59,834 nucleotides of DNA from Hydnum rufescens UP504 (GCA_014904985.1 MU129043.1:1-59834); one strand, 5' to 3'. Positions 36,720 through 48,721 are shown, numbered from the stretch's first letter. Program-made: numbers and translations. Notes: generated from the sequence alone by a model not told the origin.

Positions 36720-37735
36720 AGAACAGGCTGGTCAGCCACTTTTCTGCATCATATTAGATATGATGAGCCTTGTGTTTATTGATCTAACAAGATGTTTATA
36801 GCAGGGGGCCCCTGCAATACAATCAAGAGCCCCCCAGGGGCCCCTGCCAAATCATTATTTATTAATTTATTATTATTATTGTTATATTAGTATATACATC
36901 CATCAGTTCACCCCATACCCAAGAAGAGCAGCCAGAGGCTGCTCTTCTTTCACAATTATAGCTAAAAGAAAAAAGACTTACCTAAAGGGGATACTTACCT
37001 CCACCCCAGTCAGGGGTGCCATTCACCAGTTTCGTTTGCAGTTTTCATTTGCCAGTTTCATTCGCAGGTTTGTCATGGGTTTTGTTCATGGTGTGTCATT
37101 TGGCAGGTTTGTGGTCAGGGTCAGGGGTTTGCACAGGTTCTGCTACAAGATCTAGATAAATAAATAATAGATTAATGCAGCACAAAAAGAGCAGCTTACA
37201 CTGCTCTTTTTGCACCACAAGAATTAAAAATAAAAATAAAAATAACACTTACCTTGTAGTACCCCACACCTGCTGTGGGGGGTGTGGGGTACTGGGCTAG
37301 TTGGTGGGTTGATGGGTTGATTTGGGTGGGGGTGTGTGTTTGTGCATTGGGGTTGGACACCCCAACCTAGAACAGAGAGCAATATGTTAGTTAAAATCAA
37401 AAGTCATGCAAAGAGAGCAGCGACTGCTGCTCTCTTTGTGCATTTGTAGCTATTCAAAAATATACATACCTTATATAGCCACACACCCGCTGCAGTGGGT
37501 GCATGGCTCTCTGTTTCCCTGCTCATCTTCTCCATGGCTTCCTGTGTGTGTCATTGTTCATTTGTTCATTTGTTCATTTGTTTGTTTGTTTGTTGGCTCA
37601 TTCATTTCGTCCCTGTACCATGTCATTCAGGTGTTGATGGGCAGGGTTATGGGGGTTCTCGCATGGGTATTTGTTCATGCAGGAAGTGATGACCTAGAAT
37701 ATAAGATTATATCTTAGTTAAGAGTTAAACAACAT

Positions 37736-37767
37736 GCAAAAAGAGCAGCTTTTACTGCTCTTTTTGC
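37736..37767. repeat. Intronic hairpin 0 (palindrome centre)
   Basis: 13-bp perfect stem GCAAAAAGAGCAG / CTGCTCTTTTTGC with a 6-nt loop. It is followed by CTTAACTAAT and the acceptor TATTCTAG at 37,809. Confidence 0.85.
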
Positions 37768-38064
37768 ATGTTGTTTAACTCTTAACTAATATATAATCTT
37801 ATATTCTAGGTCATCACTTCCTGCATGAACAAATACCCATGCGAGAACCCCCATAACCCTGCCCATCAACACCTGAATGACATGGTACAGGGACGAAATG
37901 AATGAGCCAACAAACAAACAAACAAATGAACAAATGAACAAATGAACAATGACACACACAGGAAGCCATGGAGAAGATGAGCAGGGAAACAGAGAGCCAT
38001 GCACCCACTGCAGCGGGTGTGTGGCTATATAAGGTATGTATATTTTTGAATAGCTATGAATGCA

Positions 38065-38094
38065 CAAAGAGAGCAGCAGTTGCTGCTCTCTTTG
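38065..38094. repeat. Intronic hairpin 1
   Basis: 14-bp perfect stem CAAAGAGAGCAGCA / TGCTGCTCTCTTTG inside the 103-bp intron 38,034-38,136. Its mirror is at about 37,409-37,440. Confidence 0.85.
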
Positions 38095-38287
38095 CACGAC
38101 TTTTGATTTTAACTAACATATTGCTCTCTGTTCTAGGTTGGGGTGTCCAACCCCAATGCACAAACACACACCCCTGCCCAAATCAACCCATCAACCCACC
38201 AACCAGCCCAGTACCCCACACCCCCTGCAGCAGGTGTGGGGTACTACAAGGTAAGTGTTATTTTTATTTTTGTTTTTAATTCTTGTG

Positions 38288-38323
38288 GCACAAAAAGAGC
38301 AGTGTAAGCTGCTCTTCTTGTGC
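38288..38323. repeat. Intronic hairpin 2
   Basis: 15-bp stem GCACAAAAAGAGCAG / CTGCTCTTCTTGTGC with one mismatch, inside intron 38,251-38,351. Its mirror is at about 37,181-37,216. Confidence 0.8.
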
Positions 38324-38561
38324 TGCATTAATCTATTATTTATTTATCTAGATCTTGTAGCAGAACCCGTGCAAACCCCTGACCCTGACCACAAACCCAC
38401 TGAATGACATGCCATGAATGAAACCCGTGACGAAACCCAGAAATGAAACTGGCAAATGAAACTGGCAAACGCAAACAAAACTGGTGAATGGCACCCCTGA
38501 CTGGGGTGGAGGTAAGTATCCCCTTTAGGTAAGTATTTTTTTCTTTTAGCTATAATTGTGA

Positions 38562-38590
38562 AAGAAGAGCAGCCTCTGGCTGCTCTTCTT
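38562..38590. repeat. Intronic hairpin 3
   Basis: 13-bp perfect stem AAGAAGAGCAGCC / GGCTGCTCTTCTT with a 3-nt loop, inside intron-like 38,512-38,598. Its mirror is at 36,921-36,949. Confidence 0.85.
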
Positions 38591-38800
38591 GGGTACAGGG
38601 TGAACTGATGGATGTATATACTAATATAACAATAATAATAATAATAAATTAATAAATAATGATTTGGCAGGGGCCCCTGGGGGCTCTTGATTGTATTGCA
38701 GGGGCCCCCTGGTATAAACATCTTGTTAGATCAGTAAACGCAAGGCTCATCATATCTAATATGATGCAGAAAAGTGGCTGACCAGCCTGTTCTCCACCCA

Positions 38801-39298
38801 CTATGAAAAAGGTATGAGGCAAGCCATGAATTTAAAAAAATAATGTACTGCCTGCATGGCTCCGATGGAGCTCCAATGAGTCATACCTCCTGGAGTCCAC
38901 AGAATTCCCATTGACTCCCCCTCAACATGATGCTTCACTGAATCAAGAGCTGACACCATCTTCCCCTTATGTATAGACTGGAATGGGAGCACATCCCCTG
39001 CAGTAGATGATGCTACCATAAGGGTAAATTGGTGCTTCTCCTCCTTAGCCATTGTTGCAATCTGCTTTGCTCCAGTTGGGGCCCATGATTTATTCCCTGC
39101 AGGAATTAGGCACACCCTGGTTTGGTCAGCATTAATTATGAGCTTGGGAGGAACACTAAACATTTTGATATAGTGTGAAAGGCACATGGCTTGGTCTTTG
39201 CACTGCATCTCCCCATCATCAGGTAGTTTATGGGCTGCCTGAGTGGAAGTATGCATGGACCAATGAAGATTGTTATGTAAAAAGCAATGAATGTATGG
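38801..39298 (-). pseudogene. DDE transposase fragment, pogo/Fot-like
   Basis: Minus-strand frame with LHWSMHTSTQAAHKLPDDGE, KLIINADQTRVCLIPAGNKS (NADQT carries the first catalytic Asp), APTGAKQIATMAKEEKHQFT, LMVASSTAGDVLPFQSIHKG and ILWTPGGMTHWSS. This is the central part of DDE_1 transposases of the pogo/Fot type. The second and third acidic residues are missing because the frame runs into the palindrome border at 38,793. The N-terminal DNA-binding domain is also absent, replaced by repeat at about 39,299. Not functional. Confidence 0.8.
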
Positions 39299-39841
39299 TG
39301 TGGAAGATAAAAACATCCAGTATCAGAAAATGTGAATATCCATTGATCCCAGCCTATGGAATGATCATGTGACCTATTACAAAATTAATTATGGCTATGC
39401 ATGAAAACAGAATTCATTCAATTACTCCACCAGTTTTGATCGGAGAGGTACGCCCATATAACTCTTGGAAAGCCACGATTCACACCTTTTGAATGGTACC
39501 AAACACAAGTTGAATGGACCAAAACTGCACTCTCCAGACCAATATTACTATCAAAATCTGGAATTTCCAGTAAAAAAAGAATTTATCCGTCAGTTAACAT
39601 CCAATCCTCTCTAAATAACCACTCCTAGAAAGATATAAAAAATCCACATCCAATGGTACTGAGTGTGTGAAGAACAAATCAAAACTGAGCTCTATAGAAC
39701 AATATTATTATCAGAATCAACACCCATTAGTATTTTATGAATTTCTCTGTAAGTTCGCATCCAATCTGCTCGGAACCACTGCACCCAGAAAGCTGTTAAA
39801 AATCCGCATCAAATGATACCAAGAATGTCTATTATGGTATA
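39299..39841. repeat. Inverted-repeat arm with about 160-bp tandem monomers
   Basis: Pairs as an inverted repeat with 40,806-41,338 around repeat B copy 2. From about 39,430 it contains three degenerate monomers of about 160 bp, with starts near 39,430, 39,589 and 39,749. They share CAGTTTTGATC-like starts, CCTAGAAAG/CCCAGAAAGC and AATCCGCATC. Confidence 0.7.
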
Positions 39842-40805
39842 GAAGAAGGATTGGGAGCTCTGATGACTGTCAAATCAAACTCTGGTTCAGCCAGTGTGTA
39901 GATGGGAGACTGTATTTCTGTTTTTATTCAATGGGCTGGTTTGCTCTGATGGTTGATCACTCTCTAACAAGTTGTGTATGGAATTCAGTGATGGATAAGG
40001 TGATGGTATGGACTAGCTATAGTCAATGATATATTGTGGATGCTTGTGAAAGGCTTATACACGTTGTATTGGATCATTTACTGCTATTTGTATGTACCTA
40101 TTTGTGTCCTCCTGGTCAAAATGCGGATTCTAAAGAGGGTTCTAGACTGGTTTAAGCTTGATTCAGTGTGTCAATGTGTTTCTTTCTTCTTCTGGCTTGA
40201 CTTTGTTATTACTCACTTTTCCTTGGATGTCCAGCAACTCTAACCTTAGGTCCTGCAACTATCCTTGGCTCAGTATTTTGCATAGAGGACTTCTAGTGAC
40301 TTAGTCTTAACAACCTTGTATATGACTTAGCTCCAGATGGCTTTTAGATCAGTACTCTCTTCAGATGCAAGCAGATTTGTAGACAGTAGTATATTCCCAG
40401 TAGTGAGGAGATGGGGGGATACAGGAAAATCTACCAGCTTTTATACCTTTCTGAAGGTGGCTGTGTTTAATGAATATGACTCACTCCTAGGTGAGTCATA
40501 CATGAGTCATAGGTGAGAACAATAGGGTTGTCAAGGAGGGTGAGTCATTCATAAGGTGGTTGCAAGGAAGGTGAGTCATTCATAAACAGAACAAAAGGGT
40601 TGTCAAGGAGGTGTTATCTTTCTTGTCTGTGAAGTTCTAGAAGTTATTTGTGGCAATGGGAGATGAAATCAAAGGATATTTCCAAGTTCTTGGAGGTTAA
40701 TTTGTTTGTAGTCCAGTGGTTAAGATGTTTTTGTTGCTGGTTGATAATGGGGACAAGTGCATGGGATGGGATTCAATGCAGAAACAACATTTTGCATCTG
40801 TAATA
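39842..40805 (-). repeat. LTR-like repeat B, copy 2
   Basis: Inverted relative to 54,601-55,676 and parallel to 34,335-35,060. It starts TATAGAAGAAGGATTGGGAG and carries ATGAATATGACTCACTC-type repeats. Here no gag follows it; instead it is bracketed by inverted copies of the monomer arm. Confidence 0.7.
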
Positions 40806-43420
40806 GACGTTCTTGGTATCATTCGATGTGGATTTTTAACAGCTTTCTGGGTGCAGTGGTTCTGAGCAGATTGGATGTGAACTGACAGAGAAATTCATAA
40901 AATACTCATGGGTGTTGATTCTGATAATAATATTGTTCTATAGAGCTCATTTTTGATTTGTTCTTCACACGCTCAGTACTGTTGGATGCGGATTTTTTAT
41001 ATCTTTCTAGGCGCGGTTATTTCGAGAGGATTGGATGTGAACTGATGGAGAAATTCATTTTTTACTGGAAATTCCGGATTTTGATAGTAATAGTGGTCTG
41101 GAGAGTGCAGTTTTGATCTGTTCAACTTGTGTTTGGTACCATTCAAAAGGTGTAAATCATGGCTTTCCAAGAGTTATATGGGTGTACCTCTCCGATCAGA
41201 ACTGGTAGGGTAATTGAATGAATTCTGTTTTCATGCATAGCCATAATTAATTTTGTAATAGGTCACATGATCATTCCATAGGCTGGGATCAATGGATATT
41301 CACATTTTCTGATACTGGATGTTTTTATCTTCCACAGATGGTGAACACTTTTAATTGCAGCCCCTTGCAATGTCTTTTTGTCTTCTTCTGCCTTATACAA
41401 CTGAGCCCAAATTGCCTTTCCTTGTGTAGTACCACCATTTCCATCCTTCAAACCAAAGTGAGATCTCCTGCAAGTTTATACTTTGATTTTGATGATAGAA
41501 GTTGCTTATCATTAGGTATGGATCTTTTAATATCTGCATTTTCAATAGGTTTTCTTTGTATAAGTACCAAATTATTAAGTGAATACCCACTTTGGATGAC
41601 ATTGTTCAGGTGGAGGTCAAGAGGATGTGTGGAGAAGGTTTGACAAGGCACAGATATGTTCTCTGGAATGCGAAGAAGAAGGACAAATTTGATTTCAAGA
41701 TTGTGACATAATGTGGGTCGATTGTTGAATGGTTCTCCAAACTCATACATTGTCCAATCAACTCTTTTTGTCTTTATAATGCCATTGAATGCAACTTGGG
41801 GATCTGGGAAATAATGGATGATCATATGGGATTCGAGGTGGGTGAATGGTTCAGGATAGAGATAGTTGAATTGCCAGTAAATGATCATGTGAAGTTCCAA
41901 TGGCATGGTGAACACTTTTGATTCATACCTTGGGGATAGTTGTTCGATTTGCTTTTATGTCATTTTTGCATCCGTAGGTCTGTGATCATGTGTCAACCTT
42001 TAATTTCGCTTAGGCCTCCCATGAGCTTGGATTCCTTCATTGATCAACAGGGTCACTTGTTTTCACATTTTGCTATTGTTCCCTTTTTATATCAATGTCA
42101 TTAGGTGGAGGTGGAGGTTTATTTTGTAAACAGTTATATGATGATTGGGATCATGTGGGTGAAATATGGGTGGGGGCACTCTTCATCCTCCAAATCTCCA
42201 AATACTGTGATAAAATGAGTGATCTGAATGAGGAGGCGACCATCTGAACTGAAGTCTTTGATTTGGATTTGATTCAGGGGAGCAAAATAGAAGTGTTCAT
42301 TGTTGTTTTTGGCATCAGGATAGAATGTGCCAAATTCCCCTACTCATAGTGATAGGAAGGGCAAATTGTGGGTAGTTACATATACTTTTAAGCCGATTTC
42401 AGTTTCTGGCATCGTTGTGAAGTCCTGACATGAAAGAGAAATTCCATCAGCAGTTAAATTTGAATCACTGCCTGAGTTCTCAATATTGTCTAAGTTTCTG
42501 TTTGTTTAGTGAATGTCCTTAAGGATTGTGGTTTTCACATACTGGTTGAGTTCATGACTTTTTTGAGGTTGTAGCAGGGGGTTTTTTGGATTTGCAGATG
42601 AAGATGTTTGGTCTGTGTTTTTCAATGGTTTTGTATCTAGTTGTTTGACTTCTGGCACATGATTGAATTTGCAATTTCATGTGCATTTATGGCATTTTCA
42701 TGATGGAGGAGGATTTTGGTTTCAGTGGTGGTTCAACAACAATGATGAGGGTTTATTTGGGGAGGTCATGGGTGAATGTAGGAAGGTAGATCACCTCTCT
42801 ATCAACATTTCCATACACAGTTAGCCTTATCTGCACCCTTACATGAAAATCAGAATCATCAGAGTAGTCTTGGGTCACACAGTATGATTTGATGTGGGTG
42901 ATCGTATACATTTGGATTGTGGTTGTTGTGTTGGGCCAAAAGTAACCCCTTCATCTGATGTGAAGATTTAGAATAGGGTCGTTCCAGTCCCAGATGTGCT
43001 GCACAATAAAAACCATGTGTCCCACAGTATCGTCTGGGATGTATACACTGTCGAGGTTGGATGGGAGTTCTGTGTGGGTTTCAGAAATGCTGTCCATAAA
43101 TGCATCAGTAGGCATAATTGATGGTGTTCTACCCCTTTTTAGGTAAGCATTTATATAAGTAGCATTGTTTCTGACATATGTTCTTTTTAGAGTTGTGTGG
43201 ATGGGATGAGAAAAGAGGATTTTGTTTGTTGGAGGTGTTCTTATAAGTTGGATTGGATTGGTCTAGGCTTAGAAATTTACTTGGATTTTCAGGGGTCTAG
43301 GTTCAGGTTCAGGTTTGGTGTATTAATTGTTAATTTGTTAAGTCACAGGTTTGATTTTGCTGTTTATAGACTTGTAGTTTCTGATTTTTAGTGTGGTTTT
43401 TTATGGCTTGGTTCAGGCTA
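40806..43420 (-). repeat. Inverted block, left copy
   Basis: Reverse complement of about 51,840-54,600 at moderate identity: monomers (40,806-41,338), then gene X (41,338 to about 43,190 on the minus strand), then the region behind it. Corresponding landmarks are GTGTTCACCATCTGTGGAAG and AATGCTTACCTAAAAAGGGG. Together with repeat B it forms a 3.6-kb inverted duplication. Confidence 0.75.
41338..43190 (-). pseudogene. Gene X, left copy (uncharacterised three-repeat protein)
   Basis: The best preserved part is 41,448-41,915 on the minus strand: FTMPLELHMII, EPFTHLESHMII, FNGIIKTKRVDWTMYEFGEP, HNLEIKFVLLLRIPENI. It matches the third repeat of the right copy. Upstream parts are broken into several frames. 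No known family is recognised; see the right copy at 52,198-54,060. Confidence 0.5.
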
Positions 43421-43469
43421 TATGGGCCATAACTTGTTGAGTTTTGACTTTGACTTTGGTCTTTGGTTG

Positions 43470-43489
43470 TTTTTTTTTTTTTTTTTTGA
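43470..43489. repeat. Poly-T tract
   Basis: About 19 T in a row near the inner edge of the left inverted block. Confidence 0.8.
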
Positions 43490-43789
43490 TTTTGCTAAGT
43501 TCAAAGTAAGCATTGGGTGAAGTCAAACATATTTTTAAAGGTAGAACAGGAATCCAGGATTTTTAATCAAGAGTTTTTAGATGAGTTCAGACACTTTTTA
43601 AGACTTTTTAGAGAAGAGAAAAAAAAAGGAAAAGATAAGGTTTTTCTTGGCCAATAGGTGACATATTTAGTACATTTGGACTTGGAGCATATGCAAAAGG
43701 AACATTTGAGGCACAGATTTTATAGTTAAGGATGGGATCAGTGAGAAAGACACCTAATGCACCCTCAAAAAGGTACCTCTTAGGTGAGT

Positions 43790-44290
43790 TCCAGTTGCAT
43801 TGGCCTTTGACCTAAGAGGTGGTTTTTATATAGGCATGTCTAGGCAGTGTCTAAAGGTGTTCAAAAGATGAAAAATTTCTAAGTCCCTATAATAGGCACA
43901 CCTATCTGTGCCCGCTGCAGGCGCCACTCCCAGGCTTTTTAACTATTTGATAGGCATTCTGGGGTTGATTTAGGCATGCCTAAATCAGTTGTGTCTAATG
44001 ATGTCTAGAGCTTAATTATTGACTTTGAATTGAAGAGGCCTATCCAGGGTTGATTTAGACATGCCTAAATCAGTGATGTCTAGTGATGTGTAGAGTCAGG
44101 TGCTGCTCCAGGGGTTTTACAATGACTTGATGGACACCCTGCAGTCCAGGGCTTTAGTATGCAGTGTGTCTAATTGTGTGCCTAAGCAAGTCTAAGCATG
44201 TCTAGGGGTGTCTAAGCATGTCTGGGCATGTCTAGGTGTCTAGGCATGTCTAAGCATGTCTAGGCATGTCTAGGCATGTCTAGGCAGGTT
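43790..44290. repeat. 10-bp tandem repeat GTCTAGGCAT
   Basis: Between 44,180 and 44,282 units such as GTCTAAGCAT and GTCTAGGCAT follow each other with a 10-bp period. Looser copies (TTAGGCATGCCTAAATCAG) extend to 43,790. Confidence 0.75.
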
Positions 44291-44299
44291 TAGGCAGGT

Positions 44300-45640
44300 A
44301 ACTTGGGACTGAGTTTAGTACAAATATTATGTAATTATTCCTAAATGGTATCCAGTTACATAATACATGTATCCTATCTTAAAAAAATGCCAAAATGCGG
44401 AAATTAAATGAAGTACATCCAAAGAATATTTAGGCATCCAGCCCAACGGGGGCCCAGGACCAGGGGGAGGTGCCTGGGATGGATGAATGGACCCCTGGGG
44501 ACCCTGATAAAGTGAAAAAATTAGGCCCAGGGCCAATGGTTAATCCCTGAAACAATGAGGGCAGGAAGAACAGCTCCGGAACCACCGGAAGTTACCAGAA
44601 TCTAAGCGCTGAGCGGATCGGTCTGAACTTTGGCACATGACTAGAGACTATCTTCCCGCAAACCATATTAAAATTTCAGCCAAATCCATGCATTAGTTAT
44701 TGAAATATGAGGCAAACAAGTTTGGATATTGAAAATTGATTTTCTCCTCCCATAGAATAGCTGGGGACTTGGAAATTTACAGGGAGCATAAACATATAGT
44801 GTACTAATGATGTGCCAAAAATTATCCCAATCCATCCAGGTTAAGGCAGTGAACTGGACAGGGGTACCAGAACCACTGGAAATTTCCAAAAACGAACCAC
44901 TGAGCAGATCACTCTGAAAATTGGCACATGATTAGAAGCTCCTTAGGCGAAAATCATATCAAAATTTCAGCCATACCCATCCACTAGTTATGGAGTTATG
45001 GACAAAACAAGTTTGAACATTGAAAATTAATTTACTCCCCTACAGACAGGATATGAACTTGAAATTTTACATGGGGTATGGCCATATGATGAACTACATA
45101 TGTGCCAAAATCAGCTTTTTGGTTTACTTTTAGGCATGCCACTCCCTTGGCAGGAAAAATGGGAACAAAACCCTACCATGAATGTGAGCCACCACCTCAG
45201 GCCTAACCTGGGTGGAATAAGCTTTGATTAGTATGACCCTGACTAGATCCAAAAATAGAATGAATTGGATGTGTGGAAGTGCCTGAAATTGAGGGGAGGG
45301 GAGGAAGGTCAAAAGGGAATTACATCAAATGTAGAGCTGGGGTGGCTCTGATATTATACCACTAGTCTAGCACATATATAGGGAGTACACATACCAAATA
45401 TCAGCCTAACTGGACTCCATTTAGGCACTGCTCCACAGCCCTCCCCCCAAAACAACAATTTCCCCCCCAGAGTCTTCCATCCATGCAATGGCCCTGAAAA
45501 TTCACCCTTTGGTCATCCAAATACATTTATAACATCCCCCAAAATTTCAGATTCATGACTCCAGTGTGAGAGTTTCCATAATATTTTCAAGTTTCCCTGA
45601 CATACCCCCTCCAATTGGGGCACTTCCAGAGCTCCAAATA
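44300..45640. repeat. Repeat D, copy 2
   Basis: The left part matches 36,390-36,719; the right part (44,990-45,640) matches 58,264-58,920. Internally it has two similar units with AACATTGAAAATTRATTTACTCC and TTGGCACATGA. No coding frame is recognised. It abuts the Gypsy pol fragment directly. Confidence 0.65.
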
Positions 45641-48252
45641 GGGGGAACTGGGCAAGGGGGACAGGTCTGTGGATTCCTAGGAACAGTTGGAGTCGCTCAA
45701 AATTGGATTTGGCAATTCGCCAAGATAGCCAAACCTCTCACATTACTCACCAAGAAAACTCCCAATGAATTTGAATGGAATGATCAAGCTGAGGAAGCCA
45801 TGAATCAACTAAAAGAAGCCTCCACAGACCTTCCAGCTCGAAAATCCTTGAACATCGACATAGCCAAAGTATTAAAAGAAGATGAACGAAACTCTGATTA
45901 TGGCCTTGTGACACTTGCAGTGGACAGCTCCATCATTGCAGTAGGCTGGATCGAATATCAAACCCTGGAAGATGGATGTCATCCCATTGTCTTTGGATCA
46001 GTAACCAACAATGAAGCTGAAACCAAGTATTCCCAGCCACAAATCGAATTAAAAGGGCTATTTAAAGCACTCAAAGCTCAAAGAAATGACCTCTGGGGAA
46101 TCCATTTCAAAGTGGAAGTTGATGCCAAATTTCTAAAGCAAACTATCAACACACCAGGATTACCAAATGCAGCTATGTCACGATGGATTTCATATATTCA
46201 ACTGTTTGATTTCGAATTATCCCATGTTCCAGCAACAAAACACCAAGGTCCAGATGGATTATCCAGGCACCCAGCACATGAAAATGACTCAGTTAACTCA
46301 GAAGATGAACTAGAGCCAGATGAACCAGGCCATTTTATTACTGGGCCACGATCTCTTGAAGAATATGAACACTGGATCTTGCACAGTTCCTCAGCATCCA
46401 TATTATCAACAACCAAAATCAAAAGAGAACCCTATGAAGACATCATGGAATTCAGGCAAAATAACACAATACTCTCAATCAGGCCACAAGGAAATGCAAC
46501 TAGGAATGGAGGATTTGTGGCTCTTTCATATCAAGCTCATTCAATAGTTCAAAAAGATTTCAGGACACTCTCCCAGCACTCACAGCCTCAACATTCACAA
46601 TCCCAACACCCAGAAACTGACTCAGAAATCAAAGAACATCCCCACAAAATCAAGGATTCTGATGGAAAAGACTATTGGGAAAAAATTCTATTCTATTTAA
46701 AGCATTTAAAAATACCCCCAGGAGTCAAGAACACCAAAACATTCATTCAGGCCACCAAGCACTATTTTATGTATCAAGGAACCCTGTGGAGAAGACCTAG
46801 AAATGGCCAATTGCCATTGAAAGTTGTTAAAAACCCGGATGATCGAGCCTGCTTATGTAAAGCTGCACATGACGAATCAGGCCACTGCAGATGAGACCTG
46901 ACTTTCAAGAAATTATCTGATAGATTCTTTTGGCCAAACATGCTATCCTATGTAGCCTGGTATTGCCAGACATGCCATGAATGCCAATTAAGATCCACAA
47001 CCTGACCAAAAATCACCTTGAGCCCAACCTACATTAACACTATATTAAATTTAATATGGACACAGTCCACATGCCAGTATCTAACGGATTCAAATATATT
47101 GTGGATCTCTGGGATGATCTCTCTGGATGGCTGGAAGCAAAAATGTTATGTAAAGCCACGAGTAAAAATGTCGCCTGGTTTCTATTTGAGGACGTCATGT
47201 GCCAGTTCAGCTGCGTATTACAAATCACAACGGACAACGGCACGGAATTTGACGGATTAGTCCAAACAATGGCGGATGAATATAATGTTCCAATTGTCCG
47301 AGCTGCACCTTATCACCCAGAAGCAAATGGTATGATAGAATGTGGGCACAGGACTTGGATAAATTCGCTATTTGTTGCATGCAAAGGAAACCCAAGTAAA
47401 TGGTCAAACTACTTTTATTCATGCATGTGGGCAGACCAGGTAACAGTAAAACGAATGACCGGCCACACCCCCTATTACCTACTCTATGGAGTAAATCACA
47501 TGTTTCCATTCGACATTACAGACGCATCATGGTATACATTAAAATGGGGAACAATCCAAACCATGGAAGAATTATTAGGAATCTGTGGGATCCAATTGGA
47601 GCATAGAGATGAAGATATTCAAGCTGCCTCAAATGACGTCCTTCAAGCAAGAATCCGAAGTGCCCAAGATTATGCCAGACGAAATGAAAATACGTTGGTA
47701 GATGGAAATTATCAAGCAGGTACAATTGTACTGGTATTCAGTTTGGTATTACAAATGCAACATGGATGAAAAGGGGAAATATGGTGGATTGGACCATACC
47801 GAGTTTGGCATCACCATCCCTGTGGATCCTATCAACTAGCAGAATTAGATGGAACCCCAATCAATGGAATATTCGCTGGAAACTGCTTAAAGAAATACCA
47901 TATATGTGACCTAGCCACAATGGACATTGCCGGGAACAAGAGCCACAGCACCATGGACCAAGAATTAAATCAAAATAATATGGCAAAATATGCAAAAATT
48001 ACAGACCAAGCTGTGATATACAAAGGAGAAACAAAAACAACAAAACAATTTTTCCCAGTATCACTTGGACTGGAAAATCAATTAAGAACCTACCTTTGGC
48101 CACCGCCAAGAGCCACAGATTCGTGGGGCTATTGGGAAAATAAAATTGTGGAGTGGAAACGAAGGAACCTTCTCCAAGAAATCCTAGGGAACCCCTCAGA
48201 GGAGTCCCAGATCACCAAATCCACTTATGAATCCTCTGAAGAATGTCCATAA
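45641..48252 (+). pseudogene. Gypsy pol fragment: RT end, RNase H, integrase
   Basis: Starts in the RT thumb (FLGTVGVAQNW, FAKIAKPLTLLTKK). RNase H shows TLAVDSSIIAVGWIEYQ, IELKGLFKALK and LSHVPATKHQGPDGLSRHPA. Integrase follows with zinc-binding AHDESGH...CQTCHEC, a core with IVDLWDDLSGW, ITTDNGTEFDG and YHPEANGMIECGHR (the D, D and E), and a C-terminal SYQLAELDGTPINGIFAGN. The frame is interrupted only by TGA codons at 46,892, 47,003 and 47,767, plus frame changes around 46,900-47,060. RT proper and upstream domains are missing. The order and the RNase H/INT arrangement are Ty3/Gypsy. Confidence 0.88.
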
Positions 48253-48721
48253 AAGGAAAAATCTATTCTCAAAAAGGAAATCCCTGAAACAATCTCTACA
48301 AGCCGCATCACAGGACTATGACTAAAACTATAAATCTAGATGACCCTATAAACATGAGGCCAAAAGAAATTTCGAATTGACACCCTGGAACCACAAAATG
48401 TTGAGTCACGGAAAATGCCAGAATTCAAAAAACTGTTACCGGTCTGCGATAAAAACCTACTGCCATGTCAAAAATCAATGCCCCGTCTCTTCTGATCCCT
48501 CCCGTGTCGCAGCAATGTGATCCTCCGCGCCTCTGATTGCCTACTCGAACATTAAGTTATGAAATATAGATCTCTGGCAACCCTTCCTTCTATTTTTTTT
48601 TGGTATCTATTGTTCTGCGCATACACTCAACAGCTCTACCAAATCACCCTAGATGACATCCATATTACGACAAGAAAACATATGGGCAACATCTGACACA
48701 AGTGTGGGGTAAGCCCAACAA
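48253..48721. other. Spacer behind Gypsy integrase
   Basis: The first 150 bp look like further Gypsy 3' sequence. From about 48,400 the base composition changes and CpG becomes common. No frame with family features. Confidence 0.4.

Larger units (their letters stand above)
37810..38598 (+). other. Exon-intron-like array of unknown coding content
   Basis: On the plus strand of the right arm, three exon-like stretches (37,810-38,033; 38,137-38,250; 38,352-38,511) alternate with spliceosomal-looking introns. Donors are GTATGT, GTAAGT and GTAAGT; acceptors are TTCTAG, ATCTAG and TACAG; intron 1 has an ideal branch site ACTAACA. Exon 2 is fully open for 38 codons and ends PAAGVGYYK. Exon 1 ends with the similar PTAAGVWLYK in the same phase. 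Exons 1 and 3 share CTGAATGACATG. In-frame TGA codons interrupt exons 1 and 3. The mirrored array is on the minus strand of the left arm. No family is recognised. Confidence 0.5.
36720..38793. repeat. 2.07-kb near-perfect palindrome (Pal1)
   Basis: The left arm from AGAACAGGCTGGTCAGCC is the reverse complement of the right arm ending GGCTGACCAGCCTGTTCT, with a few small indels. The centre is a 13-bp hairpin at 37,736-37,767 (GCAAAAAGAGCAG / CTGCTCTTTTTGC). Outside the arms the sequence is repeat D on the left and a transposase fragment on the right. Each arm carries the same exon-intron-like array. Confidence 0.9.

Noticed and set aside
37406..38097. Two identical 103-codon open frames on opposite strands (37,406-37,717 plus; 37,786-38,097 minus)
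   Set aside because: They are mirror images created by the palindrome and run across the probable introns. They have no family features.
43790..44290. Short regular repeats that might suggest a CRISPR array
   Set aside because: The 10-bp period has no unique spacers and this is a eukaryotic nuclear sequence. It is a simple tandem repeat.
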